A DNA stretch of 64,000 nt from Nocardioides marmoriginsengisoli (GTDB taxonomy: Bacteria > Actinomycetota > Actinomycetes > Propionibacteriales > Nocardioidaceae). Where the stretch lies: assembly GCF_003725695.1 (NCBI RefSeq), contig NZ_RJSE01000007.1, positions 372,001 through 436,000 of the forward strand, given 5' to 3'. Numbering within the stretch: position 1 is the stretch's first letter; the number at the start of each line of letters is the position of its first letter. A program made the position numbers and the translations under genes. Of this stretch, positions 34,867-43,178 are shown piece by piece. The notes beneath the pieces are model-generated. The model saw only the letters and a list, made by a program, of their open reading frames with translations, did no database searches and was not told the DNA's origin.

Positions 34867-35429
34867 CCGAGTCCCCGAACCCCGCAGTGATCGACACCGA
34901 CACCCTGACCGGCGAGATGCACCCGATCAGACGCGCCGTGATCGCGCTGGGATCGAACCTGGGGGAACGGATGTACTCGCTCCAGGGCGCCGTGGACGCG
35001 CTCGAGGACACCCCCGAGGTCTGGCTGACCGGTGTCTCGCCGGTCTACGAGACCGAGCCGATCGGTGCCCCGGCCGGGTCGAAGCCGTTCCTCAACGCCG
35101 TGGTCACCCTGGACACCACCCTCTCGGCGCGGACCCTGCTCGAGCGCGCGCACGCGGTCGAGGACGCCTACGGGCGCGAGCGCGACGTGCTCAACGGCCC
35201 GCGCACCCTGGACGTCGACCTGATCGTCGTCGGCGACCGGCACGCGGACGACGACTCCCTCCGGCTGCCGCACCCCCGGGCCGCCGAGCGCGCCTTCGTG
35301 CTGGCTCCCTGGAACGACCTCGAGTCGGACGCGGAGATCCCCGGCTACGGCACCGTCGCCGAGCTCCTGGAGAAGGCCGGCCTCGACGGCGTCGTACGGC
35401 GTGACGACCTGACCCTCGAGGTCTCCTGA
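34863..35429 (+). CDS. folK: 2-amino-4-hydroxy-6-hydroxymethyldihydropteridine pyrophosphokinase
   Basis: 188 residues. It transfers pyrophosphate from ATP to hydroxymethyl-dihydropterin, the step before FolP. IALGSNLGERMYSLQGAVD is the N-terminal signature; GPRTLDVDLIVVGD contains the metal-binding Asp pair and LPHPRAAERAFVLAPW the late conserved segment. An N-terminal extension of about 20 residues before IALGSN is a little longer than usual. The start overlaps folB by four bases and a DUF3180 gene follows after one base. Confidence 0.95.
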   Translation: MTESPNPAVIDTDTLTGEMHPIRRAVIALGSNLGERMYSLQGAVDALEDTPEVWLTGVSPVYETEPIGAPAGSKPFLNAVVTLDTTLSARTLLERAHAVEDAYGRERDVLNGPRTLDVDLIVVGDRHADDDSLRLPHPRAAERAFVLAPWNDLESDAEIPGYGTVAELLEKAGLDGVVRRDDLTLEVS

Positions 35430-35430
35430 G

Positions 35431-35940
35431 GTGACCCGGGACCAGCCGCCGCTGGTCGAGCCGGACGAACCGGAACCGAGCGGTCACATCGAGCCGACCG
35501 GGCCGGGTCCGCTGGTCGTCCTCGGGTCGATCGGCCTCGTCGCCGGCTGGGCCGCCCGCGGCATCGCGATCCGGAACGGGTCGCCGACGCCGGTGATCTC
35601 CTGGACCGCCGTGGCCGTGGTCTGGTTCGTGATGGCGGTGACCGCCGGCACCGCCTACCTGACCTGGCGGACCGTCCACCGCGAGCGCCGCCGCCTGACC
35701 GCGCAGCAGGGCGTACGGCGGCTGGCGCTCGGCAAGACCATCGACCGGCTCGCCGCGCTGGCGCTCGGCGGTTCGATCGGGATGCTGATCTCCACCATCG
35801 GCGCTTCCGGGAACGGGGCGGACGTGCTCGCCTTACGGGCGATCGCGGCTGCGGTCGGTGCAGCAGCCGCGGTGGCTGCCGGCCTGCTGCTCGAGCACGC
35901 GTGTCGCGTCCCGCCCGCCGCGCGCGGCGACCTACGCTGA
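35431..35940 (+). CDS. DUF3180 membrane protein
   Basis: 169 residues with about four transmembrane helices (near 28-45, 55-76, 105-125 and 132-152) after an acidic Pro-rich N-terminus. The length, helix pattern and position directly after folK match DUF3180, which is widely conserved at this place in actinobacteria and has no known function. The GTG start is one base after the folK stop, so it belongs to the folate operon by position. Confidence 0.8.
   Translation: MTRDQPPLVEPDEPEPSGHIEPTGPGPLVVLGSIGLVAGWAARGIAIRNGSPTPVISWTAVAVVWFVMAVTAGTAYLTWRTVHRERRRLTAQQGVRRLALGKTIDRLAALALGGSIGMLISTIGASGNGADVLALRAIAAAVGAAAAVAAGLLLEHACRVPPAARGDLR
35933..35938 (+). promoter_or_regulatory. -10 box of probable leaderless promoter
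   Basis: TACGCT overlaps the end of the DUF3180 gene and ends six bases before ATG 35945, again the TANNNT-N6-start layout. Confidence 0.45.
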
Positions 35941-35944
35941 GCGC

Positions 35945-36544
35945 ATGGCAGGCTCACGAACGTCCTCTCGTCGTCGGCAACGCAGTGTCCGCGTCACCGT
36001 CGCGGTCACCTTGCTCGCGGTGGCCACGGTTGCCGTCCTGATCGCCCTCCCGACCCAGTCGCCCGCCCTGCTCAGCGTCAGCGCGGTCGCCGCCCTGGTC
36101 CTCGGCTGGGCCGCCCTGCGGATCACCTGGACCGAGGTGCTGCAGTCGCGGCGCGAGAACGCCAGCGACCGCGCGTCCACCGCGACGGCGTACCGGACGC
36201 TCTTCTCCGAGCGCGCCGCCGAGCACGCCGAGTTCACCACCGCGATGACCGAGCGCCTCGCCGAGTCGACCACCACCATGCACGAGCTCCAGGGTGCCCT
36301 GGTGAAGGCGCAGCGGGAGACCGCGGCGATGACGGTACGCGCCGAGAACGCCGAGTCCGCGCACGCCACCGCGCTGGTCCGGGTCGCGGAGCTGGTCCGC
36401 TCGATCGACCTGCTCCGGGCCGAGCAGGAGGCCGAGCTCGTCCTCGGCGACGCCGCCCCCGGGTCGGTCGAGGACCTGATGGCGATCGAGGAGAAGGTCG
36501 CCCAGGCCCAGGCTAGCGGGAAGCACGCCAGCCAGACCGCCTAG
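35945..36544 (+). CDS. Membrane protein with C-terminal coiled coil, unknown function
   Basis: 199 residues. A basic N-terminus (RTSSRRRQR) precedes two close transmembrane helices (about 17-35 and 38-57); the remaining 140 residues are cytoplasmic and mostly alpha-helical, rich in Ala/Glu/Arg with heptad-like spacing from about 65 to 170. I recognise no family. The hairpin-plus-coiled-coil layout suggests a scaffold or cell-division-type membrane protein, but nothing in the sequence proves this. It follows the folate operon, with its own likely leaderless promoter. Confidence 0.7.
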   Translation: MAGSRTSSRRRQRSVRVTVAVTLLAVATVAVLIALPTQSPALLSVSAVAALVLGWAALRITWTEVLQSRRENASDRASTATAYRTLFSERAAEHAEFTTAMTERLAESTTTMHELQGALVKAQRETAAMTVRAENAESAHATALVRVAELVRSIDLLRAEQEAELVLGDAAPGSVEDLMAIEEKVAQAQASGKHASQTA

Positions 36545-36613
36545 TCGAGAAGGCCCTCCTTGTCGCTCGAGTGGGCCGTTCTTGTTGCCTCGGCAACCGC
36601 GGGTACGACGCTT

Positions 36614-36657
36614 CGGGCCTACTCGTGCGACAAATCGGGCCTACTCAACGGTTCACG
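36614..36657. repeat. Two tandem copies of a 22-bp intergenic repeat
   Basis: CGGGCCTACTC occurs at 36614-36624 and 36636-36646, a 22-base period. It is the reverse complement of the unit repeated at 60126-60204. The gap lies between two convergent genes. A further partial match (CGAGTGGGCC) lies near 36568. Confidence 0.75.
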
Positions 36658-37607
36658 TCGGCGCGGAGCATGGCGTGGATGCCGTTGGGGGTGAGGACGC
36701 CGAGGAAGCGGGCGCCGTCGGTGACGCCGACCATCGCCTTGTCCTCGCGGAGCAGCAGCGCCATCGCCTCGTCCAGCCTGGCGTGCACGTCGATGGTGCC
36801 GGCGAGGTCCGCGGCGGCGACACCGTCCAGCGGCTCCAGCCGGGCCGGGTCGATCGCGGTCACGGCGAGCCGGCGCAGGCCCCGGGCCCGGCCGACGAAC
36901 TCGGCGACGAACTCGTCGGCAGGCGCGCCGAGGATCGCCGCGGGGGTGTCGTACTGCGCCAGCCGGCCGCCGGCGGCGAAGACCGCCACCCGGTCGCCCA
37001 TCTTCACGGCCTCGTCGATGTCGTGGGTGACCATCAGCACGGTCTTGCCCAGGTCGCGCTGCAGCCGCAGGAACTCGTCCTGCAGGTGCGCGCGGACCAC
37101 CGGGTCGACGGCGCCGAACGGTTCGTCCATCAGCAGCACCGGCGGGTCGGCGGCCAGGGCCCGGGCGACGCCGACGCGCTGCCGCTGACCGCCGGAGAGC
37201 TGGTGCGGGTAGCGCTTGGCGAAGGTGGCCGGATCCAGGCCGACCAGCTCGAGGAGCTCCAGCGCGCGGGTCTTGGCCTTCTTCTTCTCCCAGCCGAGCA
37301 GGCTCGGCACGGTGGCGACGTTGGTAGCGATGTCCTGGTGAGGGAAGAGCCCGACCTGCTGGATCACGTAGCCGATGCCGCGGCGCAGCTCGACCGGATC
37401 CGCGTCGGTCACGTCCGAGCCGTCGAGGACGATCCGCCCGGTGGTCGGCTCGATCAGCCGGTTCACCATCTTCAGGGTCGTGGACTTGCCGCAGCCGGAC
37501 GGCCCGACCAGGCAGACCAGGGTGTTCGGGGCGACATCCAGATCCAGGGACTGGACCGCGACGGTGCCGTCCTCGTAGGTCTTGCCGACACCCTCGAGAC
37601 GGATCAT
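36645..37607 (-). CDS. opuCA: Osmoprotectant (glycine betaine/choline) ABC transporter ATPase
   Basis: 320 residues from ATG 37607 (complement); a longer frame exists but would cross the divergent permease start. Walker A VGPSGCGKST, signature LSGGQRQRVGVARAL, Walker B LLMDEPFGAVDP and VTHDIDEAVKMGD are those of the ProV/OpuCA group. The C-terminus has one CBS-like unit (LDEAMALLLREDKAMVGV) instead of the usual tandem pair, so ionic-strength sensing may be reduced. Unusually, it is divergent from its permease genes with only 38 bases between start codons. Confidence 0.88.
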   Translation of the reverse strand: MIRLEGVGKTYEDGTVAVQSLDLDVAPNTLVCLVGPSGCGKSTTLKMVNRLIEPTTGRIVLDGSDVTDADPVELRRGIGYVIQQVGLFPHQDIATNVATVPSLLGWEKKKAKTRALELLELVGLDPATFAKRYPHQLSGGQRQRVGVARALAADPPVLLMDEPFGAVDPVVRAHLQDEFLRLQRDLGKTVLMVTHDIDEAVKMGDRVAVFAAGGRLAQYDTPAAILGAPADEFVAEFVGRARGLRRLAVTAIDPARLEPLDGVAAADLAGTIDVHARLDEAMALLLREDKAMVGVTDGARFLGVLTPNGIHAMLRADVNR

Positions 37608-37633
37608 CGCCGTGGTGGAGCTGCCGGACGCGC

Positions 37634-37639
37634 TAGGTT
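37634..37639 (+). promoter_or_regulatory. -10 box of probable leaderless promoter for the permease genes
   Basis: TAGGTT ends six bases before GTG 37646. Since only 38 bases separate the divergent genes, a leaderless start fits better than a normal leader. Confidence 0.5.
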
Positions 37640-37645
37640 CGCCTG

Positions 37646-38356
37646 GTGGTCCCACAGATCGCTCCTACCTTCTTGGACAACTGCCTGACCCGCAACGAGT
37701 GGATCTGCGGGCGGTACTACTCCACGCGCTCCGAAGAGCTGCGGGCCGCCGTGATCCAGCACCTCGGCATCGTGCTCGCCTCGGTCGCGCTGGGCCTGCT
37801 GGTCGCCGTACCGCTGGCTCTCCTGGCCCGACGCTACCGAAGACTCGAAGGAATCATCGTCGGCACGACCACGGCGATCTACACGATCCCCTCGCTGGCG
37901 CTGTTCTCGCTGCTGGTGCCGTTCACCGGCCTGGGGCCGCGCACGGTGCTGATCGGGCTGGGCCTGTACTCGCTGACGATCCTGGTCCGGGCGATCCTGG
38001 ACGGGCTCGCGTCGGTCCCTGCCGACGTCCGGGAATCGGCGCTGGGAGTCGGGTACGGCGCCCGCACCCTGCTCTGGCGCGTCGAGATCCCGCTGGCGCT
38101 GCCGGCGTTCATGTCGGGCCTGCGGGTGGCGACGGTCTCGGCGGTCGCGCTCACCACGGTCGGCTCGATCCTGGACTACGGCGGACTCGGCGACCTGATC
38201 CTCGAGGACGCCACCTTCAAGGCCCAGGTACTGGCCGGGAGCGTGCTCTGCGTGGCCCTGGCGGTCACGCTCGACGTGGTGCTGGTCCTGGTGCAGCGGC
38301 TGCTCACCCCGTGGGCGCGGTCGGCCGCCCCGCGCCGGAAGGCGGTGGCCGCGTGA
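37646..38356 (+). CDS. opuCB: Osmoprotectant ABC transporter permease 1
   Basis: 236 residues, about six membrane helices. The EAA-like loop VPADVRESALGVGYGARTLL (near residue 128) contacts the ATPase. IYTIPSLALFSLLVPFTGLG is typical of the OpuCB/YehW permease group for glycine betaine, carnitine or choline. The N-terminus includes a short extracytoplasmic or amphipathic segment with several Cys. It is translationally coupled to the second permease (GTGA overlap). Confidence 0.88.
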   Translation: MVPQIAPTFLDNCLTRNEWICGRYYSTRSEELRAAVIQHLGIVLASVALGLLVAVPLALLARRYRRLEGIIVGTTTAIYTIPSLALFSLLVPFTGLGPRTVLIGLGLYSLTILVRAILDGLASVPADVRESALGVGYGARTLLWRVEIPLALPAFMSGLRVATVSAVALTTVGSILDYGGLGDLILEDATFKAQVLAGSVLCVALAVTLDVVLVLVQRLLTPWARSAAPRRKAVAA

Positions 38357-39036
38357 ACGGCGTCCTCGACTGGTTCCGCGACTCCGAGCACTGGCACGGG
38401 GACTACGGCGTCCCGGTCCTGCTCGGCCAGCACTTCCTGCTGACCGTCACCGCGGTCCTGATCGCGTCCGCGGTCGGCTTCCCGGTGGCGCTCTGGCTCG
38501 GGCACCGCCACCGCGGCGGGCTGCTCGCGATCAACCTGACCAACATCGGCCGGGCGGTGCCGATCGTGGCGATGCTCTCGCTGTTCTCGCTGAGCGTCTT
38601 CGGGAGCGGCTACCTGGGGCCGTACGGCCGCTCCGGCCTGGCCACCCTGGTCACGCTGGCCCTGTTCGCGCTGCCGCCGATCGTGACCAGCACCTACACC
38701 GCGCTGGTCGAGGTCGACGCCGACGTGGTCGAGGCGGCTCGCGGCATGGGGATGAGCGAGGTCGCGGTGCTGCGCCGGGTCGAGCTGCCGCTGGCCGCGC
38801 CGCTGATCGTCTCCGGCCTCCGGCTCGCCGTCGTCCAGGTCTGGGCCACCGCCACGATCGCGGCGCTGGTCGCCGGCCCGGGGCTCGGCAACATCATCAC
38901 CCGCGGCTACGCCAACAACCAGACCGCCGAGGTCGTCGCCGGCTCGCTGATCGTCGCCCTGGTCGCACTGCTGATGGAAATCGGGTTTGTCGGACTCCAG
39001 CGGATCGTGGACCCGCGTCCGGTCACGAGTCACTAA
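38353..39036 (+). CDS. opuCD: Osmoprotectant ABC transporter permease 2
   Basis: 227 residues from GTG 38353, which overlaps the opuCB stop by four bases. About six membrane helices, with the EAA loop VDADVVEAARGMGMSEVAVL near residue 125 and NIGRAVPIVAMLSLFSLSVFG as the paired channel segment. It forms a heterodimeric channel with OpuCB. A hairpin and a separate -10 box lie between it and the binding-protein gene. Confidence 0.88.
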   Translation: MNGVLDWFRDSEHWHGDYGVPVLLGQHFLLTVTAVLIASAVGFPVALWLGHRHRGGLLAINLTNIGRAVPIVAMLSLFSLSVFGSGYLGPYGRSGLATLVTLALFALPPIVTSTYTALVEVDADVVEAARGMGMSEVAVLRRVELPLAAPLIVSGLRLAVVQVWATATIAALVAGPGLGNIITRGYANNQTAEVVAGSLIVALVALLMEIGFVGLQRIVDPRPVTSH

Positions 39037-39037
39037 C

Positions 39038-39072
39038 GGCTCCGGAAACGACCTTGTAAGGCTGTCGGAGCC
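39038..39072 (+). terminator. Hairpin between permease and binding-protein genes
   Basis: GGCTCCG (39038-39044) pairs with CGGAGCC (39066-39072), with a further inner ACCTT/AAGGC-like pairing. It probably stops or weakens read-through from the permease genes. Confidence 0.6.
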
Positions 39073-39078
39073 ATGCCC

Positions 39079-39084
39079 TAGGGT
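39079..39084 (+). promoter_or_regulatory. -10 box for the binding-protein gene
   Basis: TAGGGT follows the hairpin directly. Transcription would start near 39091, leaving a leader of about 93 bases before the ATG, so the binding protein can be made independently of the permeases. Confidence 0.45.
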
Positions 39085-39183
39085 CGTCAGTGCGGGCACA
39101 CGCTCCGGTGATCGCCGGTCGCGCGCAGGCCTGCCGGACACGCGCAGACCCTCCCAGGCTGCGGGACACAGAAGGCGGAAGAC

Positions 39184-40137
39184 ATGAACCCGAAGCTCGT
39201 ACGACGGCTCGCGATCGCCCTGGTGGCGCCGATGCTGATGTTCACCGCAGCCTGCGGCGACGACGACAAGAAGATCGACAAGGCGCCGGACGCCGTCGAC
39301 GGCGGTCCCGTCACGATCGTCGGCCAGAAGTTCCCCGAGGCCGACATCATGGCCGAGCTCTACAAGGGTCTCCTCGACAACGCCGGCTTCCAGGCGAAGG
39401 TGCAGGCGCTCGGCGGCCGCGACCTCTACCTCGACCCGCTGCAGAAGGGGACCGTCCAGGTCTCCACCGACTACCTCTCCTCGATGACCGAGGCGCTCAA
39501 CCGCCAGGCCAACGGTGACGACGCCAAGCTGGTCGCCTCCAACGACGCCGACGCGACCCTCGTCGAGCTCAACAAGCTCGCCGGCCCGGTCGGCCTGACC
39601 GCGCTGAAGCCCGCCGAGGCGCAGGACGCCAACGGGTTCGCGGTGACGAAGGCCTTCGCCGACGAGAACGGCATCACCACGCTGACCGAGCTCGGCGCCC
39701 TCGGCAAGGAGCTCAAGCTCGGGGCCGCTCCGGACTGTGACAAGCGGCCCGACTGCAAGGTCGGCCTCGAAGGCACCTACGGCCTGAAGATCAGCAGCGT
39801 GGTCCCGACCGGCTTCGGGTCGGACGAGACCAAGGCCGACCTCAAGAGCGGCGCCACCCAGCTCGGCCAGGTCGGCACCAGCGACGCGACCCTCTCCAAG
39901 GACGGCCTGGTGCTGCTCGACGACGACAAGGGCCTGCAGAACGCCGAGAACCTGGTCCCGATCGTCAACTCGGCCTGGCTGAAGGAGCACCCGCAGGCGG
40001 AGGCGGCCCTGGACGCCCTGGCCGGCGTGCTGACCACCGACGACCTGGCTGAGATGATCGCGGAGGTGTCGATCGCCCGCGAGAAGCCGGCCGACGTCGC
40101 CGCCGCGTACCTCCAGGCGAAGGGACTCCTCAAGTAG
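39184..40137 (+). CDS. opuCC: Osmoprotectant ABC transporter substrate-binding lipoprotein
   Basis: 317 residues. The lipoprotein signal peptide ends in TAAC (lipid-modified Cys about 24). VTIVGQKFPEADIMAELYKGLL is the OpuAC-type start for betaine/choline-binding proteins, and VQVSTDYLSS is the segment holding the aromatic ligand box. It captures the osmolyte and delivers it to OpuCB/OpuCD. A GGCGGAAG ribosome-binding site precedes the ATG. The next gene, a teichoic-acid-type polymerase, starts only two bases after its stop. Confidence 0.9.
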   Translation: MNPKLVRRLAIALVAPMLMFTAACGDDDKKIDKAPDAVDGGPVTIVGQKFPEADIMAELYKGLLDNAGFQAKVQALGGRDLYLDPLQKGTVQVSTDYLSSMTEALNRQANGDDAKLVASNDADATLVELNKLAGPVGLTALKPAEAQDANGFAVTKAFADENGITTLTELGALGKELKLGAAPDCDKRPDCKVGLEGTYGLKISSVVPTGFGSDETKADLKSGATQLGQVGTSDATLSKDGLVLLDDDKGLQNAENLVPIVNSAWLKEHPQAEAALDALAGVLTTDDLAEMIAEVSIAREKPADVAAAYLQAKGLLK

Positions 40138-40139
40138 AC

Positions 40140-43118
40140 GTGCTCCGCCGCCAGCTCGCCCGTGGCGCTCGTCGCCTCAGGCACGGGCGGCCCACGCTCA
40201 GCATCGTCGTGCTCGCGGCCGGGGGAGACCCCGGCCGCTTGCGCGCGACCCTCGACGCGGTCCGGGACCAGCCGTCCCCGTCGATCGAGTTCGTCGTCGT
40301 CTCGTACGGCGACCCGCGCTCCGCCGGCCGTGCTGCCGCCGGTGACGACACCCGGGTACGGTTCCGGGAGGCCGAGGACCTCGCGAGTGCCCGTGCCCGC
40401 GGGGTGCAGGCGGCCCGCGGCACCCACGTGATCGTCGCCAGCCCGGGCGACCGCTACCCCCGGGCGGCGCTGGCCGACCTGGTCCCCGCGCTCGCCCGCG
40501 ACGAGGCGCTCCTGCTCGCCACCGAGGCCGGTGAGCCGGACCGGGCCGACCTGCTGAGCCGCCCCGACTTCGCCCGGCTGCCGTTCCTCGGCCGGCTGGT
40601 GGTGCCGCGCGAGCAGCTGCTCGCCGCTCTGGGTGGTTCCCGGGTGACCGACGACCCCGACGGGCTGCGGATCGCCCTCGACGTCCTCGACGCCGGGGTC
40701 ACCCTGACGCCGTACCGGGCCTGGTTCGACGGCCGCCTCGCCGAGCGCGGTCCCTTCCAGGTCAGGGCCGACCCGCTGGCCCGGCTGGAGGCCCACGTCG
40801 CCCGCGACCGGGACACCCTGGTGGCCCTGGTCGAGCGCCCGGCCGCCCGCGTGCAGCGGGCCGTCGGCGCGCTGGCCGAGCTGCGACCCTTCCTCGCCGC
40901 CGCCGAGGCGGCGACGGCCGACCAGCGGGAGCTGCTCCGGGAGCAGGCGGGCTCCCTGGCCGCGCTGGCCGCCGACCAGCTGGAGTCCGTCGACGTGCTG
41001 ACCAGGATCCTCGCCGAGCTGGCTGCCGCCGGTGACTACGACGGGCTGGTCGACCTGGTCGCGTCCCGGGAGTTCGCCGACGGCTTCGGCACCCGGGTCG
41101 TCGACGGCGCGGTGGTCGCCCAGCTCGCGGATCCCCAGCTCACGGGGCGCGAGCCCCTCCGCGTGCTGACGGAGCACGAGACCCCGCTCCGCGCCCAGCT
41201 CCGCCGGCTCCGGGTGATCGACGACGAGCTGGTCCTCGAGGTGCTCGCCGGGGTCCGCCTCGTCGACACGGTCGAACCCCGGGTCGAGGCCCGGCTGGTC
41301 GACGCCGACCGCTCCGTGCCCGCCCGGGTGACGGTGACCGCCGACGCGGCGGTGACCCGCTGGCTGGCCGGGTCCGAGCAGGACCAGGACGGCGGTCTGC
41401 TCACCCTGCGGGTACCTGTCGGAGCGCTCGGACCGGGGCTCTGGCGCCTCGATCTCGACTGGGCCGACCGGGGTGTGCGCCGTTCCGGGACGGTCGACGA
41501 CCTGGACCGCGCCGGGTCGGCCGGTCGTGCCGCCGTACCGCTGACCTCCTCGACGACGATCGCCGCCCGGGCACGGCACGGACGCGTCGTCCTGGCCGTG
41601 GCCGCAGGCCAGGCTGACGGCCCCGCGAGCACGCTGCGGAAGATCGAGGCCGTGGACGGGGCGCTGCGGCTGACCACCTCCGCCACGGTCACCGGCGTCC
41701 GGCTCGAGGGCAACGGGCACCGGGTGCCGGCGACCGCCGGCGGTGCTCCCGGGTTCTGGAACCTGCCGCTGACCGACGACCCGTGGAGCCTGGGCGCGGC
41801 TCCGCTGCCGACCGGGGCCTACCGGCTGGTGTTCGACGGCGCGGCCGTGGTTCCCGACCCGGCGCTGGTCGACCTGCTGCCGACCGACGAGCGGACCGCC
41901 CTGCACCGGGTCGAGGTAGCACGGGGGCACGGCGGGATCGTGGTCCACCTGGGTCCGCTGCTGGCCGACGACGAGCTCGGCCGGCGGGCGCAGCGCCGCC
42001 TCCAGGCCGAGCACCTGGTCGAGCGGCCGCTCGACCCGCGCCTGGTCTACTTCCAGTCGTTCACCGGCCAGTGGCCGGGCGACCACCCGCTGGCGATCCA
42101 GCAAGAGCTGTTCCGCCGGCGGCCCGACCTCGACGTCCGCTGGGTCGTCGCGGACTCCTCCGCCACGCCGCCCCCGGGCTCCCGGGCGCTGCTGTTCCGC
42201 AGCCGGGAGTGGCACGACGTGCTGGCGCGGGCGTCGTACGTGGTCACCAACATCGAGCTGGAGAAGACCGCCACCCGACGTCCCGGCCAGCAGATCCTGC
42301 AGACCTTTCACGGCTACCCGTCCAAGGCGATGGGGCTCGGGCTCTGGAAGCCGCGCGGGTTGCTGCCCAGCCAGATCGAGCGACAGCTGGACCACACCTC
42401 GCGGACCTGGAACAACCTGCTCACCCCGGATCCCGAGATGGATCAGTACTACCGCCGCGACTACGCCTACGACGGCCGGATCCTCGCGCTCGGCTACCCG
42501 CGCGACGACGTCCTGGTCGGCTCGGCGCTCGCCGAGCTGCGCGCCGCGACCCGGGCCCGGCTCGGCATCGGCGAGCACCAGCACGCCGTGCTCTACGCGC
42601 CGACCTGGCGCGACGACCTGGCCACCAACTTCCGGGCCGCCGAGGCGGTGCACCACCTCGACGTGGAGGAGGCGGCTGCGGCGCTCGGCAAGGACTACGT
42701 GCTGCTGATGCGCGGCCACCGGTTCCACGCCCCGCGGGCAGGGACCGGGTCGCGGGTCGTCGACGTGACCGGCCACCCGGACATCAACCACCTGATCGCC
42801 GCCTCGGACGCGGCGGTCCTCGACTACTCCTCGCTGCGCTTCGACTTCGCCATCACCGGCAAGCCGATGGTGTTCCTGGTGCCGGACCTGGAGACCTACG
42901 GGTCCCGGACCCGCGGGTTCCTCTGGGACTACCGCGAGACGGCGCCCGGGCCGCTGGTCGCCACCACCGCCGAGGTGATCGGCGAGCTGCGCGACCTGGA
43001 CCGGCTCGGCGCCCGCTGGTCGGCCGACCTGGTCGCCTTCAACGCCCGCTACAACAGGCTCCAGGACGGCCGGGCGGCCGAACGGGTGGTGGAGGAGTTC
43101 TTCGGTCCGCTGCTCTGA
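40140..43118 (+). CDS. GT2-like/CDP-glycerol glycerophosphotransferase fusion (TagF-like A)
   Basis: 992 residues. The C-terminal domain (about 620-985) is a CDP-polyol phosphotransferase: LQTFHGYPSKAMGL (His about 724), LYAPTWRDD, LMRGHRF (second His) and DAAVLDYSSLRFD match the TagF/TarF pattern, so it should add glycerol- or ribitol-phosphate to a wall polymer. The N-terminal 230 residues follow a GT2 glycosyltransferase layout (LSIVVLAAGG...RGVQAARGTHVIVAS), but the acidic motifs are gone: VVVSYGDP stands where DDGSTD belongs and SPGDRY where DSDD belongs. That half is probably not catalytic. The middle (about 280-600) is beta-rich. It starts two bases after opuCC. Confidence 0.85.
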   Translation: MLRRQLARGARRLRHGRPTLSIVVLAAGGDPGRLRATLDAVRDQPSPSIEFVVVSYGDPRSAGRAAAGDDTRVRFREAEDLASARARGVQAARGTHVIVASPGDRYPRAALADLVPALARDEALLLATEAGEPDRADLLSRPDFARLPFLGRLVVPREQLLAALGGSRVTDDPDGLRIALDVLDAGVTLTPYRAWFDGRLAERGPFQVRADPLARLEAHVARDRDTLVALVERPAARVQRAVGALAELRPFLAAAEAATADQRELLREQAGSLAALAADQLESVDVLTRILAELAAAGDYDGLVDLVASREFADGFGTRVVDGAVVAQLADPQLTGREPLRVLTEHETPLRAQLRRLRVIDDELVLEVLAGVRLVDTVEPRVEARLVDADRSVPARVTVTADAAVTRWLAGSEQDQDGGLLTLRVPVGALGPGLWRLDLDWADRGVRRSGTVDDLDRAGSAGRAAVPLTSSTTIAARARHGRVVLAVAAGQADGPASTLRKIEAVDGALRLTTSATVTGVRLEGNGHRVPATAGGAPGFWNLPLTDDPWSLGAAPLPTGAYRLVFDGAAVVPDPALVDLLPTDERTALHRVEVARGHGGIVVHLGPLLADDELGRRAQRRLQAEHLVERPLDPRLVYFQSFTGQWPGDHPLAIQQELFRRRPDLDVRWVVADSSATPPPGSRALLFRSREWHDVLARASYVVTNIELEKTATRRPGQQILQTFHGYPSKAMGLGLWKPRGLLPSQIERQLDHTSRTWNNLLTPDPEMDQYYRRDYAYDGRILALGYPRDDVLVGSALAELRAATRARLGIGEHQHAVLYAPTWRDDLATNFRAAEAVHHLDVEEAAAALGKDYVLLMRGHRFHAPRAGTGSRVVDVTGHPDINHLIAASDAAVLDYSSLRFDFAITGKPMVFLVPDLETYGSRTRGFLWDYRETAPGPLVATTAEVIGELRDLDRLGARWSADLVAFNARYNRLQDGRAAERVVEEFFGPLL

Positions 43119-43178
43119 GCGGAAGAGTCCGGACGCTCAACCCGGCCGCTCAGCCTGTCGAGACGCCGGGACGGGCCC

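Noticed and set aside
39777-42791. 1004-codon minus-strand frame opposite TagF-like A
   Set aside because: No recognisable domain; the plus-strand gene is well supported.
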